DNA of 64,000 nt from Voacanga thouarsii (GCA_026120185.1 JANUWF010001617.1:2418001-2482000); one strand, 5' to 3'; shown: positions 37,451-50,072, counted from the first letter of the stretch. Program-made: numbers and translations. Notes: generated by a model not told the origin, from the sequence alone.

Positions 37451-37966
37451 GGCATTTTCTTCGATTCTTGTTCTTTAGGTTAGAAAGCCCAAAAAGATGA
37501 ACACCACCAGCAATCAACATGGTTGTGCGCCTGAAAGCCCCAAAACCAGGAGACATCACACTATGGTACAACGTCTTACTTTCTAAATGAACATTAACTG
37601 TACAACAACTTTTCACATAATTAGAGAACCATCTTTGGCGGAATGGCGAGAACTCGTGCTTGCATAGACTTTCCATTGTTAACACATTCTTGCCAAGTTT
37701 TCACTCTGGAAAATGGGATTATTAATGCAATTTCGTATATGCCATTGTCTAAACATGACGGTTTTAAAGATGACAATCCGAATTCTTTTCGTTCATTTTG
37801 CATTTAGGCTTTACTTGGATTGAAAATTTTCAATCAAATCTCAATTCAAAATTTTACTTTAATTTAAATAATTATTATTTTATATAATTTTTATGTCTCG
37901 AAAATTGTTATTTACTCATAACACATTATATTTTTTTTTTTAAATTCATATGATTTACATATTTAA
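37451..37966. other. Intergenic DNA with a possible gene fragment
   Basis: Minus-strand open frames 37434-37685 and 37621-37803 overlap in different frames. DNA at 37640-37690 resembles 35030-35080, and 37478-37560 resembles 34020-34100, pointing to duplicated remains of one unidentified sequence. Confidence 0.3.
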
Positions 37967-38016
37967 TACCCTTCCCATTTCAAAATAGATGTTTATATTT
38001 TTTTTATTTTACTTCA

Positions 38017-38052
<36 letters not shown>

Positions 38053-38335
38053 AGAATTAACGATTAATTTCTTCTCATTTTACTCATATTTATTTTAAGT
38101 CAATTATATAATTTTCTAAACTTTTTTTTTAACTTTTTAAAAGAATTTTTGCTAACCAATAACTATTATATATTTAATATAAGTAAAATAAAATTTTTAT
38201 GTGAATTGTAATATTATTTTTAATATTTCTAATTTATATATAAAAAGTTTTATTAATATTTATTTTAAATAAAAAAAATAATTTTTTATAAAATTTATTT
38301 TAAACTAATCTTTATCTATTTATACCGAGAAGGTA
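37967..38335. mobile_element. Degenerate MITE containing a TA microsatellite
   Basis: The left end tacccttcccatttcaaaat and the reverse complement of the right end (taccttctcggtataaatag) are diverged inverted repeats of the mariner-MITE type. A (TA)n run lies at 38021-38050. The borders are approximate. Confidence 0.4.
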
Positions 38336-38866
38336 TATAGCTTTCTGATCATGGAATTGCCGTATCAAATGCCTATTAAATATGAACAGATGTAGCACTA
38401 GTACATGATAAGTTCCACTATGCCTGGACATAAATTAAGTATGAGACTCTGTGACCAATTGTTGAGACACATCATTGTCTTGTCACTCCCCACTTGCACA
38501 CTGTATTCATTTCTTTTTTTCCATTTTGATATAATTGTCATCATACCCTCCACTTAAATCCCACAAAAAGTCCATGCACTGCTCACAGACACAGTGACAC
38601 AGTCCCCCCAAAAGCTCCAAGTTCACGCCAATGGCTGCAATCTTCACATGCAAAAAGGGCAGCAGGAAAGATTTTGCCAAGATTAGAACCGCGTTATGTA
38701 AGCCCAGCTAGCCCTCCACAAGATTTTGTCCACAAGATTTTATTGTGTTTCAATATGCATAAATTCACCTTTTTGACTTGTGGTGATTTTGATGGACGCA
38801 ACCAACAACCACCAATACAAAAACAACCCATATTAGTGCTGATTTCCTTTGTCCATAATCAGAATG
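38336..38866. promoter_or_regulatory. Promoter region of the PSY peptide gene
   Basis: No gene seen. This is less AT-rich than the DNA before it and leads into the TATA box at 38867. It contains repeated gacacagtgacacagt-type words around 38587-38605. Confidence 0.35.
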
Positions 38867-38874
38867 TATAAATG
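38867..38874 (+). promoter_or_regulatory. TATA box of the PSY peptide gene
   Basis: tataaatg lies 78 bp before the ATG at 38945, leaving room for a short 5' UTR. Confidence 0.6.
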
Positions 38875-38944
38875 AAGCACCAGCTGTCCAGCTTTGCTTT
38901 CTGTCAAGCAAATTGGGATAGAGAAAAGAGTTTGGGTTGTTGCA

Positions 38945-39760
38945 ATGGCAGGCACTTTCCTTCGCTTAGTTGTGGTTCTTCTTTGTTTTTCTCAACTCAT
39001 CTTCTTGAATGCCATCCCAATTACAAGTAAATTTTCTGTCAATATACACTTGCTAATTGTTTTATCATCTTCCTCTGCAGTGGAAGATCATTGAAGTGTT
39101 GATTTTTGTTTTTGTAGGAACAATAAGTATGGAGCAGAAATCTCAGGATTATGGAGTAATCTCAGAAAATAATCACATGGTATGTTACACTTCCTTTCTT
39201 GATAATTCAAAATCACCATTTGGATCTATATTTGAGATGAGTTTCTCCATCTCTCATGCTATCAGGCTTCTTCTATTGATTTCTACTATAAATGCTTTAT
39301 CTTCTTGATTAGCAGAGGCTATAACAAAGCCTATTGTACCAAGGGAGTTTCTCAAATCCTGTTAAGGGAACGTCCTATAGGTTCTCCCCATCGGGGATCT
39401 ACTTGAGAGAAGATGAGAATCCAGAAAGTAGTAAAACTAATCTACCATGGATAATTGCATATGGTGTAAAATGATTCTGACTTTCCATTGTTCAGAAACT
39501 GAAACACAACCATTGATTTCAGTTTTACTTTTCTTAGCTGCTAGTAATAACTCAGTTCACAAATAATCCGTAACTAATGCATTTCCCCGCTCTCTTTCTC
39601 TCGATTTGATCTGGTTTTACAAATACTTCAGGCAAATGCAAAGAAGAGATGGAACATGATCAGGAGGATGGATGTGGAACTGAATGATTATCCAGGATCA
39701 GGGGCCAATAATCGCCACACCCCGAGGTCACAAATGGGAAGGGCCTGTGTTGATTGCTAG
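38945..39760 (+). CDS. PSY-like: Secreted PSY-type sulfated-peptide precursor
   Basis: Three exons joined in frame by GT-AG introns: 38945-39026, 39118-39179 and 39632-39760, giving 90 residues and ending at TAG. The N-terminus MAGTFLRLVVVLLCFSQLIF is a signal peptide with cleavage likely near residue 23. The C-terminal third holds DVELNDYPGSGANNRHTPRS, whose Asp-Tyr (sulfation site), Pro-Gly-x-Gly-Ala-Asn and His-x-Pro agree with plant PSY peptides. PSYs are secreted, tyrosine-sulfated and processed, and signal through PSYR receptor kinases to balance growth and stress. The tail GRACVDC is short and has two Cys. All splice junctions keep frame. No single ORF covers it, so simple ORF calling would miss it. 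Confidence 0.87.
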
Positions 39761-41222
39761 ACGGCTTTAGACTCGTATGCATGGTCTTCTCTTGTACAAA
39801 GGATGTAATAACATGAATTTGCCCTTTGTGATAGTGACAACATATAAAGTTTAGAAAGTTAGAATTGTTCTTTTTACTCGAAATGAGGAACCAAATCACA
39901 ATAGTATGAGGTGGAAAAAGCATGAGAATGTGCAAGTCCATTTTGATAGTCTGTTAAATTGGGTTCTAATTATTAATAGTAGAATATTAAAGTTATTATA
40001 AATTTATCGTGACATAATTTTTATGGGTGTAAATATATAAGAATTTGTTTGATACGAAAATGATTGAATATAATAAAAAAATATTAAAAGTGTGAGGTTA
40101 GATGAGATTCAGAATGGAATTAAAAAGAAAGAATATAATATGTTGCGAGTATATGGTAAATATCGAAAAAATAAAAATTATTTAAATTAATATTATTTTA
40201 AATTTAAATTTTGATTTGAAATTAGTAAAATCTATATAAAAATTATGCAATAATATATACACACTTACTATTACATGCACTCTAGTCAGAGTTGCTCCCA
40301 TGCCTTTATAACGATGACATTATTTTATTAAAAAATTAATTAATATATAAAATTGATTTTAGATAATCCATTACTAGTCGGCACTGTGAAATGGCAGCGG
40401 AAGTATCTCGAATCCAATTATTACATATTACTCATGTTTTCCAGTACCGTTCTTGTGTTTTTACCTCTCATTGGACTTGGTTAACTTGTACCTTCACGAT
40501 CCTCCTTAGTCCATATCGATCCTTCACTTTCTTACAACTGATATCATAAATTTATACCATCGCATTTTCATTCGATTTCTTGATTAAAGTTTCTATTCGG
40601 CATATATAATATGTCCCTTTTTAGAAATGGAGTACTGAATCATCAAAGATTACCCATTAACGAGACACAAAAAGTGGAAAGCTATATCAAAAAGTGAACT
40701 CTTGATTTATTAATTTTCTAAACCTTTAAAATGCACTGTGAAAAAGATTTCATATTCGACGAAATGTAGAAAAAGTTGAAACAGATCATCTGCAGCCACG
40801 AAGAGTAAAATTTCTTGTCTAGAAGTTGGTGTTAGACAGCCAGATAGTTCTGAATCTTTATGGTTGCTTGAGCTATGTATGAATTGTTAGGTAAACCACT
40901 TTAAAAAGTCTAGTAGTGAGTAAATATCTCAAGCAAATTGGCCAATACTTTTTATGGGCAGTGGAATATGCAAAACAAAGGTAGACATCCACTAAAAGAA
41001 GCCGGTTTTGCTTTCGATCGTCCCATGAAAATGGTAAGAAATATTTATCTATTGTCCCATGAAAACTACGGCAAACATGCTCCTCCCTGGACTTTTCTTT
41101 TTCACAAAAATGTCGAGCAAGCCATCTCTTGTACATTTATATTTTTCTTGGTTAACGTAATACATAATTAATGAAAAAAGTTATATTGATAAAAAAAAAA
41201 TTGAAAACTTGAAAATCTGTTC
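39761..41222. other. Intergenic DNA
   Basis: 3' UTR of the PSY gene, then AT-rich DNA. Open frames on both strands at 40873-41171 overlap without a domain, and I do not support a gene. The GDSL 3' UTR lies at the right edge. Confidence 0.5.
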
Positions 41223-43075
41223 TCAACTCGATGATGGTGCCATGGCCGGGGATGGAGAAGAACCACCAGTACTGTTGGCGGCCATGAATCCCAGCTTACT
41301 GATGAGCTCGTTAGCAATCAACTCATTTGCGCTGTCCGATGGGTGGTACTCATCCCAGAATACGTACTTGCTCCGGTCCTTGCACAACGTTGATGCCGGA
41401 ACGCAAGTCAGAGCTGGTCGAATTTTGCCAAATGAGCAGCATGGAGAATCAGAGTTGTTAAACCCTGCCAAACGCATTATATTTCCATTGCAACTGATCA
41501 GTATCATGTAGTCCAATCTATAAGATGTTTTCATTTGTAAGTGTAAGTCGTTCTATCAGTTTTCGTTGAAAAATAAGCAAATCACGTTTGATATAATAAT
41601 CGAATAGTCATATATATATATATATCTAATTTTAATTTTTAAAAAATTACGTAATTAACAATATAATAAATTATTAATTAAGATTGTTTTTCAAAACTCT
41701 ATGAAGGTGATAAATAAAAAACCAGGTACTGCATCTTTCTTCAAGAAAATTAAAGTCTATTCTTCAATTTAAAAAGATGCTAGTCCTAATAAGAATATAA
41801 AAGTCTTGTATATGAAGTAGTCAATTTTCAGACAACTATGAAATTTTAGATGTCAAAAAATGTCATAGTCCTTGGATTAGCTTCATTTTGAAAAATGTTG
41901 AATTTACACACAATCATATGAAATAGTCAGTTACCATATTTGACTGGATTGGAGATAAGATCGTTGACGACATCATAGGCGTCTCCAAATTTGATGCTTG
42001 CATTAAGGTTGCTGGCCAATTCATTCACAAGGTTGCTTGTTTCTTGATTAAAGCTCAGGGCCAATTTGTTTGTCTTCTCTTGGCAACTCCCTGAGCCGCT
42101 TAGAACCCTTTGAAGTGGGATACATCCCATTGGTCCTAGTCCAAATACCAACGTCTGCCTTGCCCCTAAACTGTGCAAAAGCTACAAATGTGAAACACAG
42201 CAGATACATTTAGTCAATAAAACTGCAAGAAAAGTGAGAAAAATCTGTGTTTTCTGTGAAAAAATCATTTGAAACATTACTGTGAGTTGTCCTCTTAGTG
42301 TTTCCATCAAGTATTGAACAAAGGTTTCATCGTTGTAAGTCCATGAATCACTGTAAACTGGCATTAGATAGTTGTTGATGAAATCGTTGCTTCCTAGAGC
42401 TACCACATAGCGGGCGTCCTGGAAAAACTTGTCAGCTTCAGTGTTGCCAATCTTGGCTCTGATCAAATCCTGTGTTCCCATGAACAACTCAATTTGCTTG
42501 CTCAGGGAAAATCTCTGAATCTGGAAATCATAATTAAAAATTTTCAAGAACTGAAATGATCACAAATGCTAATTCTAAGAAATTTTTACCGATCGTAGCT
42601 TCATTCAACTTACAAAGTAGCTACCGGTGTCGTTGAGAATTCCACCACCTCCAGAGGCAAAATTTACTCCATTTGCTAGTATAACATCTTCGCTTAAAGA
42701 TGGATCCATATATGCAGGTGGCCTTGGAAGCCCCATCTTATCACCTGAATTCGCAAAGATATATGCATCAGGGAGAGTAAATTGATCACGAATTTATTTC
42801 TGTTTCTTGATCTTGGTATGAAGAGTTTGAGTCTTACCAATTATGTCAGCCACAGTTCGGCCATTGGAAAACCTTCCATTAGGCAAGCCACTGCCAAAAT
42901 CAATACCATACCAGGGCAAATTTGCCTTAGCAAGACTCTTGGAAAGATACTCATTGTTGCCAACATCTGAAAGGGAATCTCCGAAGATGAACTGAACTAC
43001 TTTGCAATCATATCCAGCAGAAAAGATGCACAGAATGGTCACACAAATTGCAAATGCTGCGTTCAACTTCACCAT
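41223..43075 (-). CDS. GDSL-motif esterase/lipase, secreted
   Basis: Five exons on minus: 43075-42838, 42744-42614, 42520-42281, 42181-41935 and 41464-41223. Every intron is GT-AG and the phases agree, giving 365 residues. A signal peptide (MVKLNAAFAICVTILCIFSA) precedes block I, FGDSLSDVGNN, with the catalytic Ser. Block II is NFASGGGGI with the oxyanion Gly, block III is GSNDFINNY, and block V is WDEYHPSDSANELI with the catalytic Asp and His. The usual five-exon layout and length match plant GDSL enzymes, which hydrolyse ester bonds in lipids, cutin or cell-wall polymers. The substrate cannot be read from sequence. An upstream in-frame Met at 43153 would lengthen the N-terminus and bury the signal peptide, so the Met at 43075 is preferred. 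Confidence 0.92.
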
Positions 43076-45310
43076 GTTTTTGCATGAACTTTCAGGCCTA
43101 GCTAGGAAAGACGCTCTACTGGAATGGAGTTGAATTGAATTTAAAGTTGCCAAAATATACAGTGAATTACGTACTCATGCAGAGTCTATCTGGGAAAGTT
43201 TGCATATTTTGGCAAAAAAGGAATGTTTTGGCGATGAAAACCATAAAAAATTAGAGTTGATGAACCAACTGGCCAAGATTCCAACCTACTCTGCAACTAC
43301 CTGTTTTCTGTTGCAACCGCGGGATCTAACGGGACCAAATGGCCCCAAGTTGAAATACTAGAATTCCTCTTCCATTGGATTACAAAAACCTTCAGATTCC
43401 AAGCGTAAAATTTCAGTTCATCTCTTCATTTTCTTGACACAGTTACGTAAGTTCACCTAATATAGCAGATTGGAGGAGAGATTTCATGGTTTCAGTCCCC
43501 AAACTGTTCTACATATCCCTGGAAATCGTTAGACCAGCAAAAGTTAGGCTAACCAGATGCTGCAGCACGGTCACTCACCTAGTAGAATGTACCATTTATT
43601 GAGCCCTATTGTTAGGAAAATTATAGCCGGCGCAACAATTATATATGGTCCCTCGTAAATGAATCAAATTTCTTGCATAATTTTATATTATATAAATTTT
43701 ATTTAAATATGATATAAAAGAATTGTTGTGTTGTTTTTTTAAGTCATTTATATATATAAAAGTCAAAAATAATTTATTATAATAGTAAAAAAGTTGTTAT
43801 TCGATACGTATGTCTCGATTCGACATAAAATTGTATCTCATTCTTTTTCCTATTTTCTTTTCTATTTCTTGTCTTTCTTTTCTCCCCTTTTATTTTTAAT
43901 TTTTTATAAAAAAGTAGACATATAGGAACATTAATTATATGAAACGTAAATGAACAAGCCATTGACGATGAAAGAACAATGAGTTCTCAAGGCAAACATG
44001 GTCACATTGATTGCTTGTTGTAATGGAGATTAGGCCATTCTGGTCATATTTATTGAAACAAAAAAAGCTAGCTAAGACGTGAAAATGATCGCTACTTAGA
44101 ATCTAATTGCTCCCAATTTTGTTTGGTAATGGAGTGAAGTATGAGATATCTCCCTCATCTTTTGGCTTTCTTTTACGTTTTCCTTTTTTAGGTGGTAAAT
44201 GATTTTGTTAGTGTAATAAAACAGTGACTAAATTAATTAAAAATAATGCTTACTAATTATGCATTAGGAAAACAAATATTTTTCGAATTTTTATAAATTT
44301 TAATTTTTATCACTGAATTAACAATAGACAATCTAGTAACTTTAAAAAAAAAAACTTTAAACTCATCATTTCATTTATTTTCACCATTAAAAGATTAATG
44401 AAATTATGATTTTTCAAGCATTTGATCAATCTAATTCCCCCCCCCTCCCCAAACCCCGCTTTTTTTTTTTTTTCATTCTTTATTATAATTTTTATAAAAT
44501 TAGAATGAGGCCCACAATTTTAAATGGGTCCAAAATGAGTATTCCTTTCACTCTTTTTTTCCTTCCTCTACAAAAACTAGTTTCTTTTTAATTTGAAAAT
44601 AAAAATTAAAATTTACAACAGTTCATAGGCCATCAACAATTTTCTTCCTCCTTTCTTTAATAATATTAATTATGAAAGTTTAAATAAAAATATATTTAAA
44701 AAAAATTAAATATTTTTTGAACCATCCAATTTAGGATGTAAAGAATATTATTTTGAGAAATTAAAAACCTGAGCTTAACTAACAAAATTTTGATAAATAA
44801 AGAGAAACCAGAATTACATATTATTTTTTTAACACAAGTATGACACTAAACTTTTCTTTAAATACACTACCAAAAGATGTTGGTCGGTATGTTTTAATTC
44901 TAAATCCTTTTATACTGATTGGGATCGTAAGATTTGAGGATTTAAATTATATGATGATTTTTGTATACAAAATATAATCTCATGCATATGAAGTGTAATT
45001 TTATTGGGAAAAAAAAAATTGTATAGACAATATTGTTTTACTAAAATAATTTATTGTTATACACAACTTATTTACAAACATCGAATATTGTTTATTTTTA
45101 ATTTAAATTGTCAAATTACCATACAATTTATGCATATAAACTGCAAAAAGAAAAAAAAAACGTATTCTCAAAATGTATGAATTCCATTTTTTTTAAAAAA
45201 AAAAAACTTAAAAGGAAAAATGAAAAGAAAAGGCTGAAATCCCTCCGATACTTCTATGCTACATGGCAATCATCTATTGGATAAAAGAAATTAGAAGTCA
45301 ATTCAACCTA
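43076..45310. other. Intergenic DNA between the GDSL and CHLP genes
   Basis: The GDSL 5' flank is followed by AT-rich DNA with homopolymer runs. No gene supported. A C-rich tract lies at 44437-44457. Confidence 0.5.
44437..44457 (-). other. G-quadruplex motif on the minus strand
   Basis: The plus strand carries a run of nine C, then T, four C, AAA and four C, so the minus strand has at least four G-runs with short loops. It is followed by a poly-T tract. The base content sharply contrasts with its surroundings. Confidence 0.6.
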
Positions 45311-45319
45311 ATTAGGGGC

Positions 45320-45327
45320 TACGTGGC
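45320..45327 (+). promoter_or_regulatory. ACGT-core (G-box-like) element upstream of CHLP
   Basis: tacgtggc lies 261 bp before the CHLP start codon, with a GATAA (I-box-like) word near 45280. Both are common in promoters of light-induced photosynthesis genes. The function here is inferred. Confidence 0.4.
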
Positions 45328-45587
45328 AAAGTAGACGCCACTCGAAACCATGCAAAATCATAGGCTTCAGTCTGCTCCCCACCATACTTCAACTAGAAAA
45401 ATATTCCACTAAAAACAAATAAAAAAATCCCTTCATTATCCTAACACAATCCTAGCCATCCATCGCCACTCATCAAAGGCTAAGATTCTACAAATATCCC
45501 ATACCATATCCAACAAAATCATCTAAACCCGCTATCATATTCCCCTTTCTTTCTCAAGCACTCACTTCACGGAACCAAACCGAGAAA

Positions 45588-46988
45588 ATGGCTTCCATTG
45601 CTCTAAAAACCTTCACCGGACTCCGCCAAACCACGGCGGAGAACAATTCCATTGTTCTGTTAAAGCCCTCCTCTTCTTCCATCAATTTAACTCACCGTAA
45701 ACTCCGTATAAATGCCTCGAAAACTAGTCCAAGAGTTACTGGTCGTAACCTTAGAGTGGCTGTGGTTGGTGGTGGTCCTGCTGGTGGTTCCGCTGCAGAA
45801 ACTCTTGCTAAGGGTGGCGTAGAGGCGTTCTTGATTGAACGGAAGCTTGATAACTGTAAACCGTGTGGTGGTGCTATTCCGCTTTGCATGGTGGGTGAGT
45901 TTGACCTTCCGTTGGATATCATTGACCGGAAAGTCACCAGGATGAAGATGATTTCGCCGTCAAATGTTGCTGTTGATATTGGCCAGACTCTTAAGCCTCA
46001 TGAATACATTGGCATGGTCCGCCGTGAAGTCCTTGACGCCTACCTCCGGGACCGCGCTGCTACCTCCGGAGCCACAATAATCAATGGCCTGTTCTTGAGA
46101 ATGGATATGCCTAAGTCCAGAACAGATCCTTATGTCTTGCATTACACCGATTACAATGATAAAGCTGGTGCCGCCGGTGCGAAGAAAACACTAGAAGTCG
46201 ATGCTGTAATTGGAGCTGACGGTGCAAACTCCCGCGTCGCAAAATCTATCAATGCTGGAGATTATGAATACGCCATTGCTTTTCAAGAACGTGTAAAAAT
46301 CCCAGATGAAAAAATGAAGTACTACGAAAATCTAGCAGAGATGTATGTGGGAGATGATGTTTCACCTGATTTTTATGGATGGGTTTTCCCAAAATGTGAC
46401 CATGTTGCAGTTGGAACAGGGACAGTGACGCACAAAGGTGACATCAAAAAGTTCCAACTTGCAACTCGATTGAGGGCTAGGGATAAAATTCTTGGTGGAA
46501 AAATAATCAGAGTTGAAGCACATCCAATTCCAGAGCACCCCAGGCCAAAAAGATTGCAGGACAGAGTGGCATTGGTTGGTGATGCAGCAGGTTATGTGAC
46601 AAAATGCTCGGGTGAGGGAATATATTTTGCAGCAAAGAGTGGGAGAATGTGTGCAGAGGCCATTGTAGAGGGCTCAGAGAAGGGGAAGAGAATGGTGGAT
46701 GAGGAAGATTTGAGGAGGTATTTGGAGAAATGGGATAAGACTTACTGGCCTACTTATAAGGTCCTTGATATTCTGCAGAAGGTGTTTTATAGATCAAATC
46801 CAGCGAGAGAAGCCTTTGTGGAGATGTGTGCTGATGAGTATGTTCAGAAGATGACCTTTGATAGCTACTTATACAAGACTGTTGTCCCTGGAAATCCACT
46901 TGAGGATCTGAAATTGGCTGTGAATACCATTGGCAGTCTGGTACGAGCTAATGCTCTGAGAAGGGAGATGGACAAGTTGAATGTCTGA
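45588..46988 (+). CDS. CHLP: Geranylgeranyl diphosphate reductase, chloroplast
   Basis: A single intronless frame of 466 residues. The first 50 or so residues are Ser/Thr-rich without acids, a plastid transit peptide. The FAD-binding Rossmann motif follows: VAVVGGGPAGGSAAETLAKG (about residues 57-76). Further on are KPCGGAIP, GADGANSRVAKSI and the second FAD motif region RVALVGDAAGYVTKCSGEGI (about residues 325-345). It reduces geranylgeranyl groups to phytyl with NADPH for chlorophyll, tocopherol and phylloquinone at the thylakoid. The length and motifs match plant CHLP from end to end. The 3' UTR runs beyond 46988. The next gene downstream, NAD-MDH, is also plastid-targeted, but I see no functional link. 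Confidence 0.97.
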   Translation: MASIALKTFTGLRQTTAENNSIVLLKPSSSSINLTHRKLRINASKTSPRVTGRNLRVAVVGGGPAGGSAAETLAKGGVEAFLIERKLDNCKPCGGAIPLCMVGEFDLPLDIIDRKVTRMKMISPSNVAVDIGQTLKPHEYIGMVRREVLDAYLRDRAATSGATIINGLFLRMDMPKSRTDPYVLHYTDYNDKAGAAGAKKTLEVDAVIGADGANSRVAKSINAGDYEYAIAFQERVKIPDEKMKYYENLAEMYVGDDVSPDFYGWVFPKCDHVAVGTGTVTHKGDIKKFQLATRLRARDKILGGKIIRVEAHPIPEHPRPKRLQDRVALVGDAAGYVTKCSGEGIYFAAKSGRMCAEAIVEGSEKGKRMVDEEDLRRYLEKWDKTYWPTYKVLDILQKVFYRSNPAREAFVEMCADEYVQKMTFDSYLYKTVVPGNPLEDLKLAVNTIGSLVRANALRREMDKLNV

Positions 46989-48750
46989 AGAAAATAGTAG
47001 TACAAATACACTATGTAATCATTCTAAGTGCAGGATTTCTTCTAGAAATTACTGTTATCTCGAGCAAAATTCCATCCAATTTGCAAAAATGCTTGAATTT
47101 TTGGTTAGTTTATTGACCTCCAAAATGCTGTATGCTGTTTCCATTTTTGGCGTCTTTGGCTAGCTCTTCATACTCATGGGCTTTTACACATTCTTTTGGA
47201 GTTGCCTGGCCGTCGGCAATTGTGGGCACTTCTTGTCCGTTTCAAGATCGTGACTCAAGTGAAGAAATTCATCAATACAACTCACAGCAAGCAAAGAAGA
47301 AGAAGTAGTGTGTAGAGCAAAAGAGGGATCTGAAAATTTATGGATTTCATTGTATTACAAGTAGTGTACATAAGGTCCATATATATATATAGAAAAATGG
47401 ACTCAAAACAATATCAAATGTGATGAATAAATACAATGGAGTACCAGCTGTACAAACTAACTATCTAGCTAGACAAACTAACACCTTAACTATCCAGGAC
47501 TCCAATAATGCCGTGGCTGAGCTTCTTCAGTCTGAATCTTAACATCAAGTAGTTTCATTTTTCCCTCTTTATATTACATATTTTAACATGTCATCCTACA
47601 TTCAAAAGAAGTATATTATTCGTTTTTAGAAATTAAAAAAAATAATTAAAGTGATAATTTACTAAAGTAATATAATAAATAGAAAGGATTTAACTGAAAA
47701 AATTAATAATAAATATAGTTTTAAAATTCAAAGTGATATATTTTAAAAAGAAAAAATATTGCATATAATTGTCATTACGGCAGGTGAAGTCAAAGTTGTA
47801 AAAATTAATACGGTGAATTACAATTAGGCACGGACATGGTGACCCCATTAATCAAAATTAGAAAGAGTGAAAGATTACGTTGAAGATTGTGTATTTTTTT
47901 ATTAGTGACAAAGAAATATTTTCCTCGGGATGGCCTAGGTGGCCCTTAACTTTTCCATTTTTTCATTTCTGCCCCTTCAACTATTTGACTGTTTGTATTT
48001 GCCCTTCAATTACTATTCTTACCATTAGTGGCTCTTTTATCAAAATAATTCATTATTACTAAAGAATTAAAGAATTAGATTTTTTTTAATTTATAGTCTT
48101 TCATCATATCTCTTTTCTTTTTATATTCATTCTTCTTCTTCTCACTGTTCTTATAAATTGACTGAATGTTATTTATTTTTATCGTAAATATTATGTATAC
48201 TTTATTTATTATTTTATATAAAAAAATTCTCTTTATCTCTAACGTAAAAATTACAGTCATTTTTTCTTTTTTCCCTCCCTACCAAAAACCTTAGTTGCCA
48301 TCCTCCACATCCTTTGTCTCCACCCCTATTTGTTGGATGGCAAACACGAGTCGTCAAATGCTTTGAGGCTAAAATGAAAATCTTAGAAAATTTGGGTCAC
48401 CAGTGCACTTTACCTCAACAAGATTTGACTCTTGGTTGGATCCGGAATATTTAAGTTTTGATTCTTGCCTCTTGGACCCAGTGGAGAGGAGTGACCTCTC
48501 AGTAACGCCAACAACTACATTGATAGCTAGAAATGACTTCACTACACACGAGCAGCAGAAGATTATTTACGCCGCAACCAATCATAGCCGTCGAAACTGG
48601 TCATCAAAATAATCAGCTCAGATCATTCTTCAAGGGAGAATCAGAGCTAATATCACCACTTCAGGGTATCTATACTCAGAGCAACAACAAAAAGCTGCCT
48701 GTCAAGAGACTTGCTCGAGGCCCGCCGGCGGAGAAACTTAGGAGACCATA
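46989..48750. other. CHLP 3' UTR and intergenic DNA
   Basis: The first few hundred bases are likely 3' UTR. An AT-rich stretch follows. The section from about 48290 is less AT-rich and leads into the promoter of the NAD-MDH gene. No other gene seen. Confidence 0.5.
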
Positions 48751-50072
48751 GCCCAAAACGCATTGCGCGTTTCTCGGCTTGAGAAAGAGGGCAGCCCTTT
48801 TAAATCCTCACGGATTGTTACCTCAGAGTACAAGTGTAGAAGCAGTAGTAGTGGTTTCTTTTTCAGGTATCTTTTCTGTTTTGTCTCAGCTGTTTTGTTG
48901 TCTTTCTTTTCTGCATTTAGGCGCTGCCCATTAGTTTTTTCGAGGTAATTTTGTGGTTATTTGTTTTGTTTAATCAATTTTATTTTTATATGTTCTGATG
49001 CACGAGGGAAGGAAATGGGGAGATGGTTGTGTGTGTTTATTTGTAGATCTGGGATTATGTTTAGAATTCAATTGATTGAAACTCGTTTTGCCTGGATATC
49101 TGGGGTGATATTTGGTGAATTTATGTTGCTTTAGTTTATTGATGTTAATTCTTGGTATGGACCTCGAGATTATGTGGTTGATTGGTTTAGATTGGAAGGT
49201 GTAGATCTAGTACTGGTAGCTAAATTGGGTTATGACTTGTGTGGTGATGGTCGTTTGATAGTAATTTGATTGGAGCTAAAATTAGAAAGATTTGGCCCTG
49301 GTTGGGAATTTCATCAAGGCTGTAATTCTTGATTTGGCTGGTTGCAGAACTCGGATTAGATTGGCATAATCCATCCAGTTTTCGTCTGTGTTAACATATA
49401 TGCTTGTTGTTTCCAGAGTTAACCAGATAGTATCGTCTTTGATTACTTGATCCATACTCCTTATTCAATTAGTTTAGCTTTAGCTTCTATGCAATTTGCT
49501 ATTTTCTCTTTAGGTGTTTGTGAATTAGATAAATATTGAATTGAAACATTAAAAGGATTAGCATCCTAGTTATCTGAATTTTGACTGGCCACAGGAGCTT
49601 TCCTGCACTCCACATTTATTTATTCATCCGAGTGTGTCATTTTGCACCCATTATCTGTGAAAAACTACTACTGAATTTTTCTTGCCAATAACAGTTATAT
49701 TTATTATTCTTGTCTGTGAAACTTTGGGGATGGGAACATTCAGTCTCATCTGGGGAAAAAGCAGAATAGCTTTTAGTTGTTTATCTGCTTTCAAGTGATG
49801 CTATTGCATAAATCAGGTTTCATTGCATTTTGTAGAGCTTATGAGTTAGCTGTCATGCGAAATAAGGTAAAAAAAAAAATCATCACCAGCATTGTTCATG
49901 CTTAGTTGTTTTAGTTCGCTTCTGTATCTATTCTTTTTCATGGGCATAGAAGGGTAATTTAAGCCTTCTTCTATGGTATAGAGTTCAAGCTATTTGCTCC
50001 AGGGTAGTCTGAATATTTTGGAATCTTCTGCTTTTTTTTTTTTTTTAAATCATGTATATTTTTCTCCTGCAG
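48751..50072 (+). other. Probable 5'-UTR exon and 5'-UTR intron of the NAD-MDH gene
   Basis: A GC-richer leader around 48751-48866 ends in the donor ttcag|gtatctttt. A T-rich intron-like stretch then runs to a strong acceptor (tttctcctgcag, AG at 50071-50072) eight bases before the ATG at 50081. This predicts an intron of about 1.2 kb inside the 5' UTR. The leader's start is not visible. Confidence 0.55.

Noticed and set aside
43075..43153. Upstream Met (MATLNSIQLHSS) as GDSL start
   Set aside because: It would put 26 residues before the signal peptide. The Met at 43075 gives a normal secreted GDSL enzyme.
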